A stretch of 64,000 nucleotides of DNA from assembly GCA_015501075.1 (NCBI GenBank), contig JADNYJ010000073.1, forward strand, positions 1-64,000. Reading direction: 5' to 3'. Position numbers and translations under genes: made by a program. A model generated the notes under the pieces. The model did no database searches. It was given only the letters and a program-made list of their open reading frames with translations, and was not told the DNA's origin. The stretch is from Gymnopilus junonius (Eukaryota; Basidiomycota; Agaricomycetes; Agaricales; Galerinaceae). Shown here piece after piece: positions 10,146-22,505 of this stretch (the first letter of the stretch is position 1; each line of letters begins with the position of its first letter).

Positions 10146-13084
10146 TCCTCTCTATACTCCGATGGGCAACTTACAACAGCCCATGTATGCGTGGGGCTAC
10201 ATAGCCAGCGCAGGTAAGTTTTCATCTTCAATGTCTTCGGTCAGGCACGCACGTACTCACACAGCATTTCTTTTCAGATCGATCTCTATGACCATTTCGA
10301 CCCCTCGTTTCCCAGTCGCCAGCCCGTCCTCAAGCACATGGGCAGTGATCTCCACTACTTCCTGCTGCAATTATGACAGCCTGGGATGACCGGTCAGGAT
10401 GGAATTTGGGTGTGAGGGAAGATGTTTCCTCATGTCAGGCGTAGAGGAGTGTGCACGCCACCACCGACACTGCCAGAATTGTATGCTGTCCATGCAGACA
10501 AGGCCCAGGTAAATTTTCATGTTTTCTTCTTTCAGGCACAATTACTCACCTGGTATTTCTCTCCAGCTCGATATCCACGACCCCAGCCTCGATCTACCCT
10601 CCATCCGCCAGCCAGTCGTCCAGATCATAGACAGCGGTCTCGACTACTTCCTGTAGTCGAGATCTACGTGATGACAATTCTGATGGACTGACATGGCCGG
10701 TCAGGATGGTATTGAGGATGAGGGTGGTTGTTTCCTCATATCAGGCATAGAGCAGCATGTACACCACTGCCACCACCATCACCATAGGTTGTCCAGCTAG
10801 TCAGCGCTACTTGGCGAATGGCCATGGTGACGAGGCCCAGGTATGTTTCATGTCTTTTTTGTCTTCTTCTAGGCACGAGCAATCATCCTAGTACTTCCCT
10901 CCAGACTGACCTCCACTGTCAACGACCACAACCTCGATGGTACCGTCCTCCATCCGCCAGCCAGTCGTCAAGGTCATAGATGGCGGTCTCCACTACTGGC
11001 TGTAGTCGAGATTCACGCGTTGATGACTGCCAGAGGCGTGCGATGAAGTAATCCGGAGGAGGATGGGAAGCCGCCTTACAAGTCATGGCGAAGCCACCAT
11101 CACCGAGTCGCTTCCTCCCTCTCTTCTCCGCTCCACCTCCATCTCTCGCCCAGCAGGACACGACGTCTTCAACATCGTACAGCCCTCTCAACCGCTTCCA
11201 GTGTCCTCAAGGACTGTCTAGACACATCGAGCAACGGCGGGGTAGCCGAATACTTGCTGCCGGTCGGCTGTGGAGGCATTCTTGGTCGGGTCAGGCGTTC
11301 ATAGCTGCTGCAGAGCTATGCCAAGGTAAGATTTCATTCGACATGTTTGCTCTGAAGTATTACTCACCTGTTATCTTCTCCAGCTCGATCTCCACCCCAC
11401 TACTGCTCTCTCCTCGATATACCACCTGCGACTCGTCATCCAGGCATCAAGAACGGTGTTGACTATGCCCTGTAGTTGGGATTTGCGTGTTCGGGCAGTT
11501 TCAAAGCCTTGGGATTCCATACCATACAGTAACATGGCAGCTGCAAAACTCGGCCCAGGTAAGTTCCGAAATCTTTCTTTGAATGTGTTCACTCACCTAG
11601 GATGAATTTGCAGCCCGCCCTTCACCCTCTGCTCGATGGGTCGTCCTCGCCTTGTCAACCAGCTAGCAAGAGCACGGACAGCAGTCTCGACTATTTCCTC
11701 TAGTCGAGATGTGCTCGCTACCGATCGTCAATACCTCGGAATTCGAGTGTAGGAAGGGTTTGAGGACGAGGAAGCCATTTACCAGGCGTGGAGGTGCATG
11801 CTCGCCTCCAGCGATCTGTGTGTGGTGTTGGAGATGTTGGGGAAGGAGGGATGTATGTGGTAAGTGCTTGTTGATCTCGGACTTGTGTTCATTCACTCAC
11901 TTATGCATCCCTTTCAGCTCGACTCCGCCATTGTCCTCTCTCTCTCCGCCGTCATCCTCTCTCTCTCCGCCGTCGTCCTCTCTCTGCCATCGTCCTTTCT
12001 CTCCGCCGTCATCCTCTGTCTGTCCACCATCATCCTCTCTCTCTCCGCCATCATCCTCTCTCTCTCCGCCATCATCTTCTCTCTCTCTGTCCACGTCGTG
12101 CTGCCCTCCTCTACCACCCAAGGTGACGACCCTCACCTGCAACTTCTAGTCCGCGATCACGGTCGTCATCAGCGTCTGACTGTGCAAATTACCAGTAAGA
12201 ATGATTTTGGAAGGAGATGAGGTCGAGGAAGGGACTTACCAGGTCGTGGAGGGCGTACACATCGCCACCGACTTCTGTGTGCCGTTCCTCTCATCCAGAG
12301 GTGCTGGAGATGTGTGGCGAATTCGAAGGAACGTGGTAAGTCCCGATTCATTCCAAACAATTATCTGTGCACTCACTTCTCACTTTCCTCTTTCCGGTTC
12401 ATTTTGACCGACAAAGATGGACAGCGGTCTCGACTATTTCTCGTCAGTTCGGTAAGTTATTACTCATCACTTTTTCTCCTTGAGGTACTCACATTGTATT
12501 TTACAGCTCCTGTGTCCTCTCCTTCACCCGTGTTTGCGTATGATCGTCGGTGCCATGGATGTCCAAGCCTGCTCATTGCCCGTTGAAGGGGCGTGTGCTA
12601 CGGTAAGTCAACTTGTAATTGGGAATAGTGATTTAATGCTTACCTTCAATTTATCTAGTCGCGCACTTCCTGCTCTGTCGTTATGAGAGCTTGGCACCGG
12701 CGACTTTGATATTCAAGCAATGAATGCGGGCTGGAGAGTCGAGTTAGGTGAAGGTCGAGTTGGCGTCTCCACTGCTGGTCAGGCTCTACGTGACGGAGGT
12801 GAGCATTTGCTCTGTGCTTGAGTATATGATGTTTCTTACCTTTTGAACTGTTGTAGCTACTTTCCATTCCTTATTGATTGCATCCCAAGAGCACAATCAA
12901 GCCTCAATACAAGGGAAATGCTCGACGGCGGCGGCGTTGTCGTCTTTGTTTTTTGACAGCGAGGTATGTGATGGGTCAGAAAAGACTGAAGAAGAAGAAG
13001 AGGAAGGAGAGCAGGAGAAGTATTGAAGAGGGAAGACCGGATGCTGAGGACTAAACCAGCAAAGCCAATACCTCTTATATACGT
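10146..13084 (+). other. Copy 2 spacer: plus-strand intron-bearing modules
   Basis: Same organisation as 604-3540: introns start at 10214, 10507, about 11322, 12452 and other corresponding places. The donor at 12452 is a consensus GTAAGT where copies 1 and 4 have GTCAGT, so the unit's splice sites are drifting. Hairpins with arms CTCGACTAC and GTAGTCGAG lie at 10639-10661, and a related one at 11686-11708. The final exon stays open in the acidic frame despite in-frame length changes in its Glu run. I cannot assign a product. Confidence 0.5.
11933..12089. repeat. CT-rich minisatellite, copy 2
   Basis: Same 18-21 base motif as at 2346-2554, shorter by about 50 bases (two to three repeats fewer). 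Confidence 0.9.
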
Positions 13085-16000
13085 TTTTGGGCCAACCTGT
13101 ATTTAGTAGATATCAAGCGAGCTTAGGTCCTTCTTCGCATATTGGATTTCATTTGGACCCTAGACCAACAAGCGGGGCAGCGGATAAGAGGCGGCAGAGA
13201 TGGGCGGTTGATCGGAAGCACCGGAAATGGATGTGAAGACGAAATTGGACTTGTCCTTTGGAATAGAATCGACTGTCTGCTGCTGCCATTGAACACTTGG
13301 TGTACTGTACTTTCAGTGGGATATAATGGTAGCACTGTTTTCTTTCCACTGTTCAAGTTAGAATTTGTTTGAGAGATTGTTTTGCGCAAGACTCATTACA
13401 CTAAATTGAACAGCCCTGAAAAAGGCATTCTACTCATTCTCGAGAACTGGGTATCTCAGAACTGCGAAACACGGATGGATAACACAATTCATTTGGGTCC
13501 TTGAGAAGTCTCCTGCCATCAGGCCTCAAACAATATGCCTGGCAAGAACTGTCAAAAATTGACAAGAAACAAGAATGAGCTGCTTCGACAGAGTTGAGAA
13601 CAACAGAAAGAACCATAACATACAGTCTTCCACTGCTAGGGCGAAATTTTTCAGCTTCTTAGCGTCTTTGATGGATAACGTACAGTGGAACCGAACACCG
13701 AAGAAGTCTCGTTTATGCCGTATTTCGTGTTTGAGCACAGAATTGGGGACGGAGGAGAAGTGATGGGAGGTGTGCATGTGCTCCAAGTTCCGTATCTTCA
13801 AATTTTTTTTTGGCTGGTGTCGGATACCAGCCATGTCCTATCTCATCGGATAGTTAGCCGGCTGTAGTCTCTGTTCCATAATTTGATGCGGATTCTTTCT
13901 TGGGGAAGAATGATGTTTCTGTCAAACCCAGGAAGAGGGTACCGAGGTGGTCTTCGACTGCTTTGCAAATATTTTCTTCCATTGAGGACCAATGGAATGG
14001 ATCCATGCCTCGTTAAATTAGCATGCACTTGATCTACATAATCAATTAGAAGTAGGGAATGAGCTAGAGATTTCAAAGGTAATACAAAGAAATGATGGGG
14101 AAGGAACAGATGGGCGCTTAATAGTATACATCATTCAAATCCGTCAACGTGTGGATTGCTTCAGCTGACTTTTGGATGGCATCTAATGCTATATACTGCT
14201 TCAAAGGTCATTTTACTTGCTTCGTTCTACTTTCCACTTCTGTTCTATATGGTATATCAATATACATCAAACTAAGAAAAACGCAAGCAACAAATGTTTG
14301 CAGTGTGGGTTCTTGCAGATGTTCTGATAATAGACTATTTACGAGGGCTGTATCCTTCTTATTCCTTTCATTATTGAATATAGGTCTATTGATATCAGAC
14401 TGGTACACTGACTTCATGTCATGCTTGGATGCTCATAGTCACACTATTTCGAAATGAAATGACATTGACAACCATTGTTCAGTTCCATTCCTTTGGTCTG
14501 AAGCCCCGCATTCTGGAGCTGAACAACTGACAAATAAAAACAGAAGGAAGGGTACTTCCAGGAGTGGATGGGGGATGGAGGAGAGGGTGGACTAACATTT
14601 TATGATTCAGCAGATGACTCATGGTGACCATGAGCATCTGAATTCTGGCAAAGATTTATTCTGAGCTCGAATTTAGCTTCATTCAGCTGATCCGAGTCCA
14701 GCCATGCGATGGAAATGTGGATATCAGGCAAATTTGATGGATGCCTATCACAGCCATATTTTTAGTGCTCCAGACCCTTCACAGTATAGTGATGGTAGCC
14801 GTAACATATGGCCATATGACTGTAAATACGGCATGGTGCGCAGCTCTAATGAATCAGTCACTGATATCGAGGACAGTATTATTTGTATATTTAAATAACT
14901 CAATGGACCAAAAAAAATACCTTTACAAATCAGTCCATGATTTACTGAGCAAGGACGTCACTGAAGGGTATCGGCTTCGACTTGGAACAGCACTAAAAAT
15001 AGGAAATACTAGTGAGAAAGAACACATCATTGATTCCGAGAGATGCGAGGACGTGTTGTGAGCTCAGAATGTCAGAATTCTTGGCAGGTTAGAACACTAG
15101 AAGAAATTAGGGTATGGAGACGTGAGTTCTCAGAAGGTAATAAATTGTTGTTCGGCACCTGAGAAGTCTCCTCGGACTTGTGTGGATGCAGAAACTAAAA
15201 TAGTCCTCGATCCTGATCAAAGTGGGCTCGGTAAATTCAATCTGAACAAAGGATGGGATGAAAGTCTACAGTGTTAATAGATATTGAGGAAAACCTGCAG
15301 GCATAACATTGGCAATGTAATTTGCATTTTTTGGTATAGCATAGGATGAGGGGGACAAAGTGTCAGAATAGTTTAAATTATGACCGGAAGAAAGAAGGAC
15401 TTGAAATGAAACTAGAAGCACAATACGTAACAAGGAGATTAGGAGTTTCAAGTTTATGAGACAACTCCAGTGGAATAACGGAAGGAAATTTGAGAGGACA
15501 ACATATCTTTCAGAGGAAGGCCCAAGCAAAATATGCATTGGGCAGAGAGAAATTTCAAGTTGAGCACGGATTTGAATAAATATCAATTTGAAAGAAAATA
15601 TTGAAAAGATTGCGGAAAGAAGGACAGAGGTACAATGATGCAGAATGTCGTAAGTGAAGTATTGATGTGTGGATGATCAGTAAGAAGCAATGGTGAGATG
15701 TGTTGGAGAAGCATGGGAAGACGTGGCAAGTGGGACCGAAAAAAAGAAGCAACAGAGAAAGGAAAAGGTATAAAGAGATGAGGAATTGAAGGAAGTGGTG
15801 TCGCTTCCTCTACTATTATGCCGAAACTCTGACACTATGTTGAAGGATGGGACGGTCATCAATCCAACTCAATACTTGCCTGAAGATGTCGACCATACAT
15901 AGTGCTCAGAGATAAGATTTGCTTGAGGGCAGGTCTCAGCAGGTCGTCAAGGTGAGTAGAATGTTCCGTCATTGGATAGAGAAGGAGATACTTATGGTAC

Positions 16001-16642
16001 TGCAAAATAGGCTGAGCCATCGAAAGAAGGTTGGAGGACAGTCTGAGCAACTGGGATGCAAGGTGGGTGTCAAAGGTCTTTTATTTTCCGAGTTCCTGGA
16101 TCTGACTTGTTTACTCAAAGGTTTGATTTGAACGGTCAACTGGTTGAATAAGGTGAGTTCAAATCAACATTTTTATTGTGACCGAGACAGCAGGCAGCAA
16201 GGATTGAGGTATGTCAGTACCAAATGATATCTTTATGCTGAGTCTGACCCAAGGTGCTGATATGCAGACCTGACAAGTACAAGACCGAGAGAAGCTGACC
16301 GAGAGAAGCAGAGCTAACGAAGCAAGAGAATGGCGGCAATGTACTGACCCTGACATAGATGTCAGACAACAGGACACCAGGCCGACGAAAAGGTGAGCTG
16401 ACTTACCTGTGCCACTGACCCCGTTTCCCCTCGTACGAGCCCTTCGGGGGAGGGGAAACTATGCCAGTCTGAGAAAAGAAAGAGCGAAGAGCAAGCTGAA
16501 GATCCTCTTTTCAACCAGTCTATACCTTATATGGCTTAGCATATTCCAAAAATGTCCTGTTTGCATCGTGTGTGCCTGGATTCCCAGCGAAAAAGGAAAT
16601 TATCCATTTGAGGCTATCTCGGTAGATGGCACAAGTAATCGA
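13085..16642. other. Gene-free spacer and small relic, copy 2
   Basis: This repeats 3541-7095 almost base for base. The short spliced reading at its right end is broken here by TGA where copy 3 has CGA (just after the acceptor near 16010). No gene can be supported. Confidence 0.65.
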
Positions 16643-19642
16643 TCAGTCAAGGACTCTCCTCCACCCTTTACTTTCATCCCCCTCCCCCTCATCTGGATCT
16701 CTCAACCACCCATCATAATCCACCCTAATCTCACTCTCCAGCAGCTTATTCACTTTCTCCACCTCCTTGGCGACGTTACTCTCAAACTGCGAGTTGTAGG
16801 CATACTTGAACGGGTTGGAGCTCGACGGCGTGCGGATATGCGCTTGGACTTGGGCTTGGGCTGAGAGGTGGCCATGGCCACGTCCATGAGCTAATACATT
16901 CAAAATGGAAGGTGTACGTGCATAGTCAACATGAGCGAATGGGTTGGAGGAAGAGGGTGTGAGCACATGCCGAGGGTGCAAGTGAGAAGATAACAAGACC
17001 TGCGAATTCGAATTCGACCTTGGAGAAGAAGGATGCGACCCATTCTGAGGTCGATGAGATGCAGATGTAGGTGCATCCCCAGTGGATGATTTAGGCGCGT
17101 ACACGCTCTCCCAGCTGTCTTTCGAACCTTGACTTATCCCTGGTCGAGGGCATCTACACCCACGTTGGCGGTGGCAGCACCAGCACCAGCACCTCCAAAA
17201 GGACCCTGCTGCGTGGAAGCAGCCATAGGTCTAAACTCAAACCCTTTCCCTAACCTCCCCTCACCCTAAATACGTCCAAGTCGCCCGCAAGTTGATCAAC
17301 CTCCTCTTCCGAATCATCATCATCGCTTCCAGCGATGGACGACAGAGATTTAGCAGGCGAGGCTAAATCCACGTCCACATCATATGGATCATACCCCCCC
17401 CCCGCCAAAAATGGAGTCGTGCTCAATCTCCCGGTGAAATTCACGCTCAAACTCAAGTTCGGGCACAGGAGGAGGCGGGTCCGCATATGGATCTACGTCT
17501 CCATGAGGATCTACTAGGTCGAGTAGGGAGTGAGGGTGTAGGAAGTTGTGGTTGTCTTCTGTGATGGGGTAGGAATAGGCGGGGGCATTGGGGTATGAGT
17601 TGTTGCTGTGTGGGGCTGTTCGTGTTGGTGCTGTTGAGGCTTTGTGCACTTTGTGGTTCATTCTGGATTTCAGCTTGCACTTGGCGTGCACTTTCACCTG
17701 TAGCAGCATGGGCATTGGCTTCGACATGGGCACCGGCACACCAGCACACCGCTACCAACCCAGCCCTCCTCCAAATCCGATTCTGGCACCTCCCTGATAG
17801 GTTCCACAGTAAACTTGCCCTTGCCCTTGGTAGGACTAGAAGCCGGCTTCACGCCTGATGCTGACACTGACGTTGACCCCGACACAGATGTACGCACTTT
17901 CTTCTTCTTCTCCTTCTTCTTCCTATCACTCGCCAAAAGCTCTGTGAGCGTCGGCAATTTGTCCACCCTTGCTGGAGGTGGGGGCGTTGAAGGTGCTTGT
18001 GCCGCTGGTGCTGGAGGAACACCTGAAGATGTTTGAGCTCTCGTTCCTCACATAGGACCAGGAGTAGGAGTCGGTGTCGAGGGACTCCCAATCCCTGCAC
18101 CCTCACTTCTACTAGCTATAGGTGTAACATGATGAGCGGCAGCCTTCAGCATCCAAGGACCTCTCGAAGCAGCAGCAGCTGCTAAAGCGAACCCCGTCAA
18201 TGTCTGGTGGTAAGGCGATTTATTCCTATTATCACCCGTACCTGGACCAGGTGAAGGGGACGTTAACAGCTCGTAGGCGGATAACGTCCTAGCTCGCTTT
18301 AAGGCGCGTTCTACGTCTTCTTCTTCTCTTCGATTTTGGTTAGCATTAGGGGATAGTGGGGCGTTGGCATTGGTATTAGAGGTGCTGGGTTCATCGTGAC
18401 GATGAGGCGTGATGAAAGTGGGCTCGCGTTCGCATTTGTTGTTCGGATTTATAACTGTCGGGGGACTGTCCGAAACAGCACCAGCATTCACCGCCGCTGG
18501 AGGAGCAGCATGACGCTTCCGTATAGGAGTCGTAGGTATAGGCATATCAGGCAACGAAGCAGACACGTCAAGCAGGGTTCGCATGGGTGTACCTGCGGGC
18601 GTATGCCTCCCATATGTCTTGGTGACACGAGGAGAAACTGGCACTGGGGGTACAACATGAGGCGCCACCGACGCTGCTGAAGATGGTGGTCGGGCAGGCG
18701 ATAGAGGGAATAGAGGAGCGGGAATGTGGGTGCCTTGAGGTTGGAGGCGACATTGAGGGGGTGAATTAGTAATGCCAATAACAGCTTTCGAGGACGAGGA
18801 GGCGAGGGGACGTTTCGCGGCAGGTTTGGGCGTTGAAGTTAATATCTGGGAAGAGGAGAATGAGGGGAGGAAGGACTATTCCACGAGGAAGCAAGATAAA
18901 ATAAAATAAAGAAAGAAAAGGAAAGAGAAGAAAATAAGAATGAAACAAAACGAGAAGAAAAAGAAAGAAAGAATTGATTAGACACCGTACAATATCGGAT
19001 GAAAAAAAAAGAACTCACAGTCTGGGAGCTCGTCTATCCTTTGAATCTCCGTTTCTTTATTCTTGTCCTTGTTCTTGGAGGACGATGGTTCAGGCTGTAC
19101 GTCACCACCAGGAGGACCATTGGGATGGTCTGCAGAAGACTGCTTGTTGCGGTTACCATTACCAGTGGGTTTGCTGGGTTTACTGCCGGTACTGTTCGTG
19201 TTCTGACTCGCACGCTTGACAACTCCAAACCCAAAGGGAGCAGCATCCCTCAGAGGATCGGCGAGGGAGGAAGCAGCGCGAGTTGGTTCTTGATCTGAGT
19301 AGCACTAGCCTTGAGAGTCACCTTAGCTTGGGGTTGTTCGACTTGGTTGGAAGTGCCTGGTTCATGAGGCACAGGCACACCCACATCAACATGAACCGAA
19401 CCAACCGGATGACCGTCGATCGCCAAACTCGGGCCTTTACTAGGCGGCAGCACCCTCCTCTGCCAATTCTCCACTGTGTCCTTGAGTCTCCTTTCCTCCA
19501 GATATTCCTTCTCCCACTCATTCCACTCGCCCTCTCTTGGCATTGATCCATCTCCGGCAGCTCCGGGGGCCTCCTGTCCGTTCGCATCCCGACCAACGAC
19601 CGTACTGCCCGCTCGTCGACTCCATCTTAAGCTTGTGCTCCA
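16643..19642 (-). pseudogene. 5'-truncated copy 3 of the amplified gene
   Basis: Same layout as copy 2, with the shared TGA at 18048-18050. It is further broken by several single-base changes in length: around 17143 (GGTGGAGGCG altered to GGTCGAGGG), near 17266 and 17400, and at the 3' end near 16668, where a C run is one shorter and the C-terminus becomes GWRRVLD. The longest open pieces are 18668-18048, 17966-17694 and 17104-16643. The density of one-base gaps in this copy is higher than in the others, so part of the damage may be assembly error. Confidence 0.85.
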
Positions 19643-22505
19643 TTCCTCTCTATACCGATGGGCAACTTACAACAGCCGTGTATGCGTGGGGCTACATAGC
19701 CAGCGCAGGTAAGTTTTCATCTTCAATGTCTTCGGTCGGCACGCACGTACTCACATAGCATTTCTTTTCAGATCGATCTCTACGACCATTGACTCGTTTC
19801 CCAGTCGCCAGCCCGTCTCATGCACATGGGCAGTGATCTCCACTACTTCCTGCTGCAATTATGACAGCCTGGGATGACCGGTCAGGATGGAATTTGGGTG
19901 TGAGGGAAGATGTTTCCTCATGTCAGGCGTAGAGGAGTGTGCACGCCACCACCGACACTGCCAGCATTGTATGCTGTCCATGGAGACAAGGCCCAGGTAA
20001 ATTTTCCTGTTTTCTTTTTCAGGCACAATTACTCACCTGGTATCTCTCCAGCTCGATATCCACGACCCCAGCCTCGATCTACCCTCCATCCGCCAGCCAG
20101 TCGTCCAGATCATAGACAGCGGTCTCGACTACTTCCTGTAGTCGAGATCTACGTGATGACAATTCTGAGGACTGACATGGCCGGTCAGGATGGTATTGAG
20201 ATGAGGGTGGTTGTTTCCTCATATCAGGCATAGAGCAGCATGTACCACTGCCACCACCATCACCATAGGTTGTCCAGCTAGTCAGCGTACTGGGAATGAC
20301 CATGGTGACGAGGCCCAGGTATGTTTCATGTCTTTTTTCTTCTTCTACGCACGAGCAATCATCCTAGTACTTCCCTCCAGACTGACCTCCACCGTCAACG
20401 ACCACAACCTCGATGGTACCGTCCTCCATCCGCCAGCCAGTCGTCAAGGTCATAGATGGCGGTCTCCACTACTGGCTGTAGTCGAGATTCACGCGTTGAT
20501 GACTGCCAGAGGCGTGCGATGAAGTAATCCAGGAGGAGGATGGGAAGCCGCCTTTCAAGTCATGGCGAAGCCACCATCACCGAGTCGCTTCCTCCTCTCT
20601 TCTCCGCTCCACCTCCATCTCTCGCCCAGCAGGACACGTCTTCAACGTCGTACAGCCTCTCAACCGCTTCCAGTGTCCTCAAGGACTGTCTAAGACACAT
20701 CGAGCAACGGCGGGGTAGCCGAATACTTGCTGGCCGGTCGGCTGTGGAGGCATTCTTGGTCGGGTCAGGCGTTCATAGCTGCTGCAGAGCCATGCCCAAG
20801 GTAAGATTTCATTCGACATATTCGCTCTGAAGTATTACTCACCTGTTATCTTCTCCAGCTCGATCTCCACCCCACTACTGCTCTCTCCTCGATATACCCT
20901 GCGACTCGTCATCCAGGCATCAAGAACGGTGTTGACTATGCCCTGTAGTTGGGATTTGCGTGTTCGGGAGTGTTGAAGCCTTGGGATTCCATACCATACA
21001 GTAACATGGCAGCTGCAAAACTCGGCCCAGGTAAGTTCCGAAATCTTTCTTTGAATGTGTTCACTCACCTAGGATGAATTTGCAGCCCGCCCTTCACCCT
21101 CTGCTCGATGGGTCGTCCTCGCCTTGTCAACCAGCTAGCAAGAGCACGGACAGCGTCTCGACTATTTCCTCTAGTCGAGATGTGCTCGCTACCGATCGTC
21201 AATACCTCGGAATTCGAGTGTAGGAAGGGTTTGAGGACGAGGAAGCCATTTACCAGGCGTGGAGGTGCATGCTCGCCTCCAGCGATCTGTGTGTGGTGTT
21301 GGAGATGTTGGGGAAGGAGGGATGTATGTGGTAAGTGCTTGTTGATCTCGGACTTGTGTTCATTCACTCACTTATGCATCCCTTTCAGCTCGACTCCGCC
21401 ATTGTCCTCTCTCTCTCTCGCCGTCATCCTCTCTCTCTCCGCCGTCTCCTCTCTCGTCCTCTCCGCCGTCATCCTTGTCTGTCCACCTCCTCTCTTCCGC
21501 CATCATCCTTCTCTCCCGCCATCATCTTCTCTCTCTGTCCACGTCGTGCTGCCCTCCTCTACACCCAAGGTGACGACCCTCACCTGCAACTTCTAGTCCG
21601 CGATCACGGTCGTCATCAGCGTCTGACTGTGCAAATGACCAGTAAGAATGATTTGGAAGGAGATGAGGTCGAGGAAGGGACTTACCAGGTCGTGGAGGGC
21701 GTACACATCGCCACCGACTTCTGTGTGCCGTTCCTCTCATCCAGAGGTGCTGGAGATGTGTGGCGAATTCGAAGGAACGTGGTAAGTCCGATTCATTCCA
21801 AACAATTATCTGTGCACTCACTTCTCACTTTCCTCTTTCCGGTTCATTTTGACCGACAAAGATGGACAGCGGTCTCGACTATTTCTCGTCAGTTCGGTAA
21901 GTTATTACTCATCATTTTCTCCTTGAGGTACTCACATTGTATTTTACAGCTCCTGTGTCTCTCCTTCACCCGTGTTTGCGTATGATCGTCGGTGCCGGAT
22001 GTCCAAGCCTGCTCATTGCCCGTTGAAGGGGCGTGTGCTACGGTAAGTCAACTTGTAATTGGGAATAGCGATTTATGCTTACCTTCAATTTATCTAGTCG
22101 CGCACTTCCTGCTCTGTCGTTATGAGAGCTTGGCACCGGCGACTTTGATATTCAAGCAATGAATGCGGGCTGGAGAGTCGAGTTAGGTGAAGGTCGAGTC
22201 GGCGTCTCCACTGCTGGTCAGGCTCTACGTGACGGAGGTGAGCATTTGCTCTGTGCTTGAGTATATGATGTTTCTTACCTTTTGAACTGTTGTAGCTACT
22301 TTCCATTCCTTATTGATTGCATCCCAAGAGCACAATCAAGCCTCAATACAAGGGAAATGCTCGACGGCGGCGGCGTTGTCGTCTTTGTTTTTTGACAGCG
22401 AGGTATGTGATGGGTCAGAAAAGACTGAAGAAGAAGAAGAGGAAGGAGAGAAGGAGAAGTATTGAAGAGGGAAGACCGGATGCTGAGGACTAAACCAGCA
22501 AAGCC
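19643..22505 (+). other. Copy 3 spacer: plus-strand intron-bearing modules, indel-rich
   Basis: Same modules as copies 1 and 2, with a hairpin at 20124-20146. Compared with copy 2, many positions lack one base (for example a shortened C run near 21787, and a missing G in the intron near 22070), often inside homopolymers. That pattern is typical of long-read consensus errors but could be real decay. Confidence 0.45.
21403..21538. repeat. CT-rich minisatellite, copy 3
   Basis: Degenerate version of the same CT-rich motif, about 136 bases, with irregular spacing. Confidence 0.85.

Noticed and set aside
20079..20303. Minus-strand reading of the modules giving VETAVYDLDDWLADGG-like repeats
   Set aside because: The intron signals in these modules are on the plus strand. 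The similarity simply reflects the DNA repeat, and stops interrupt the minus reading between modules.
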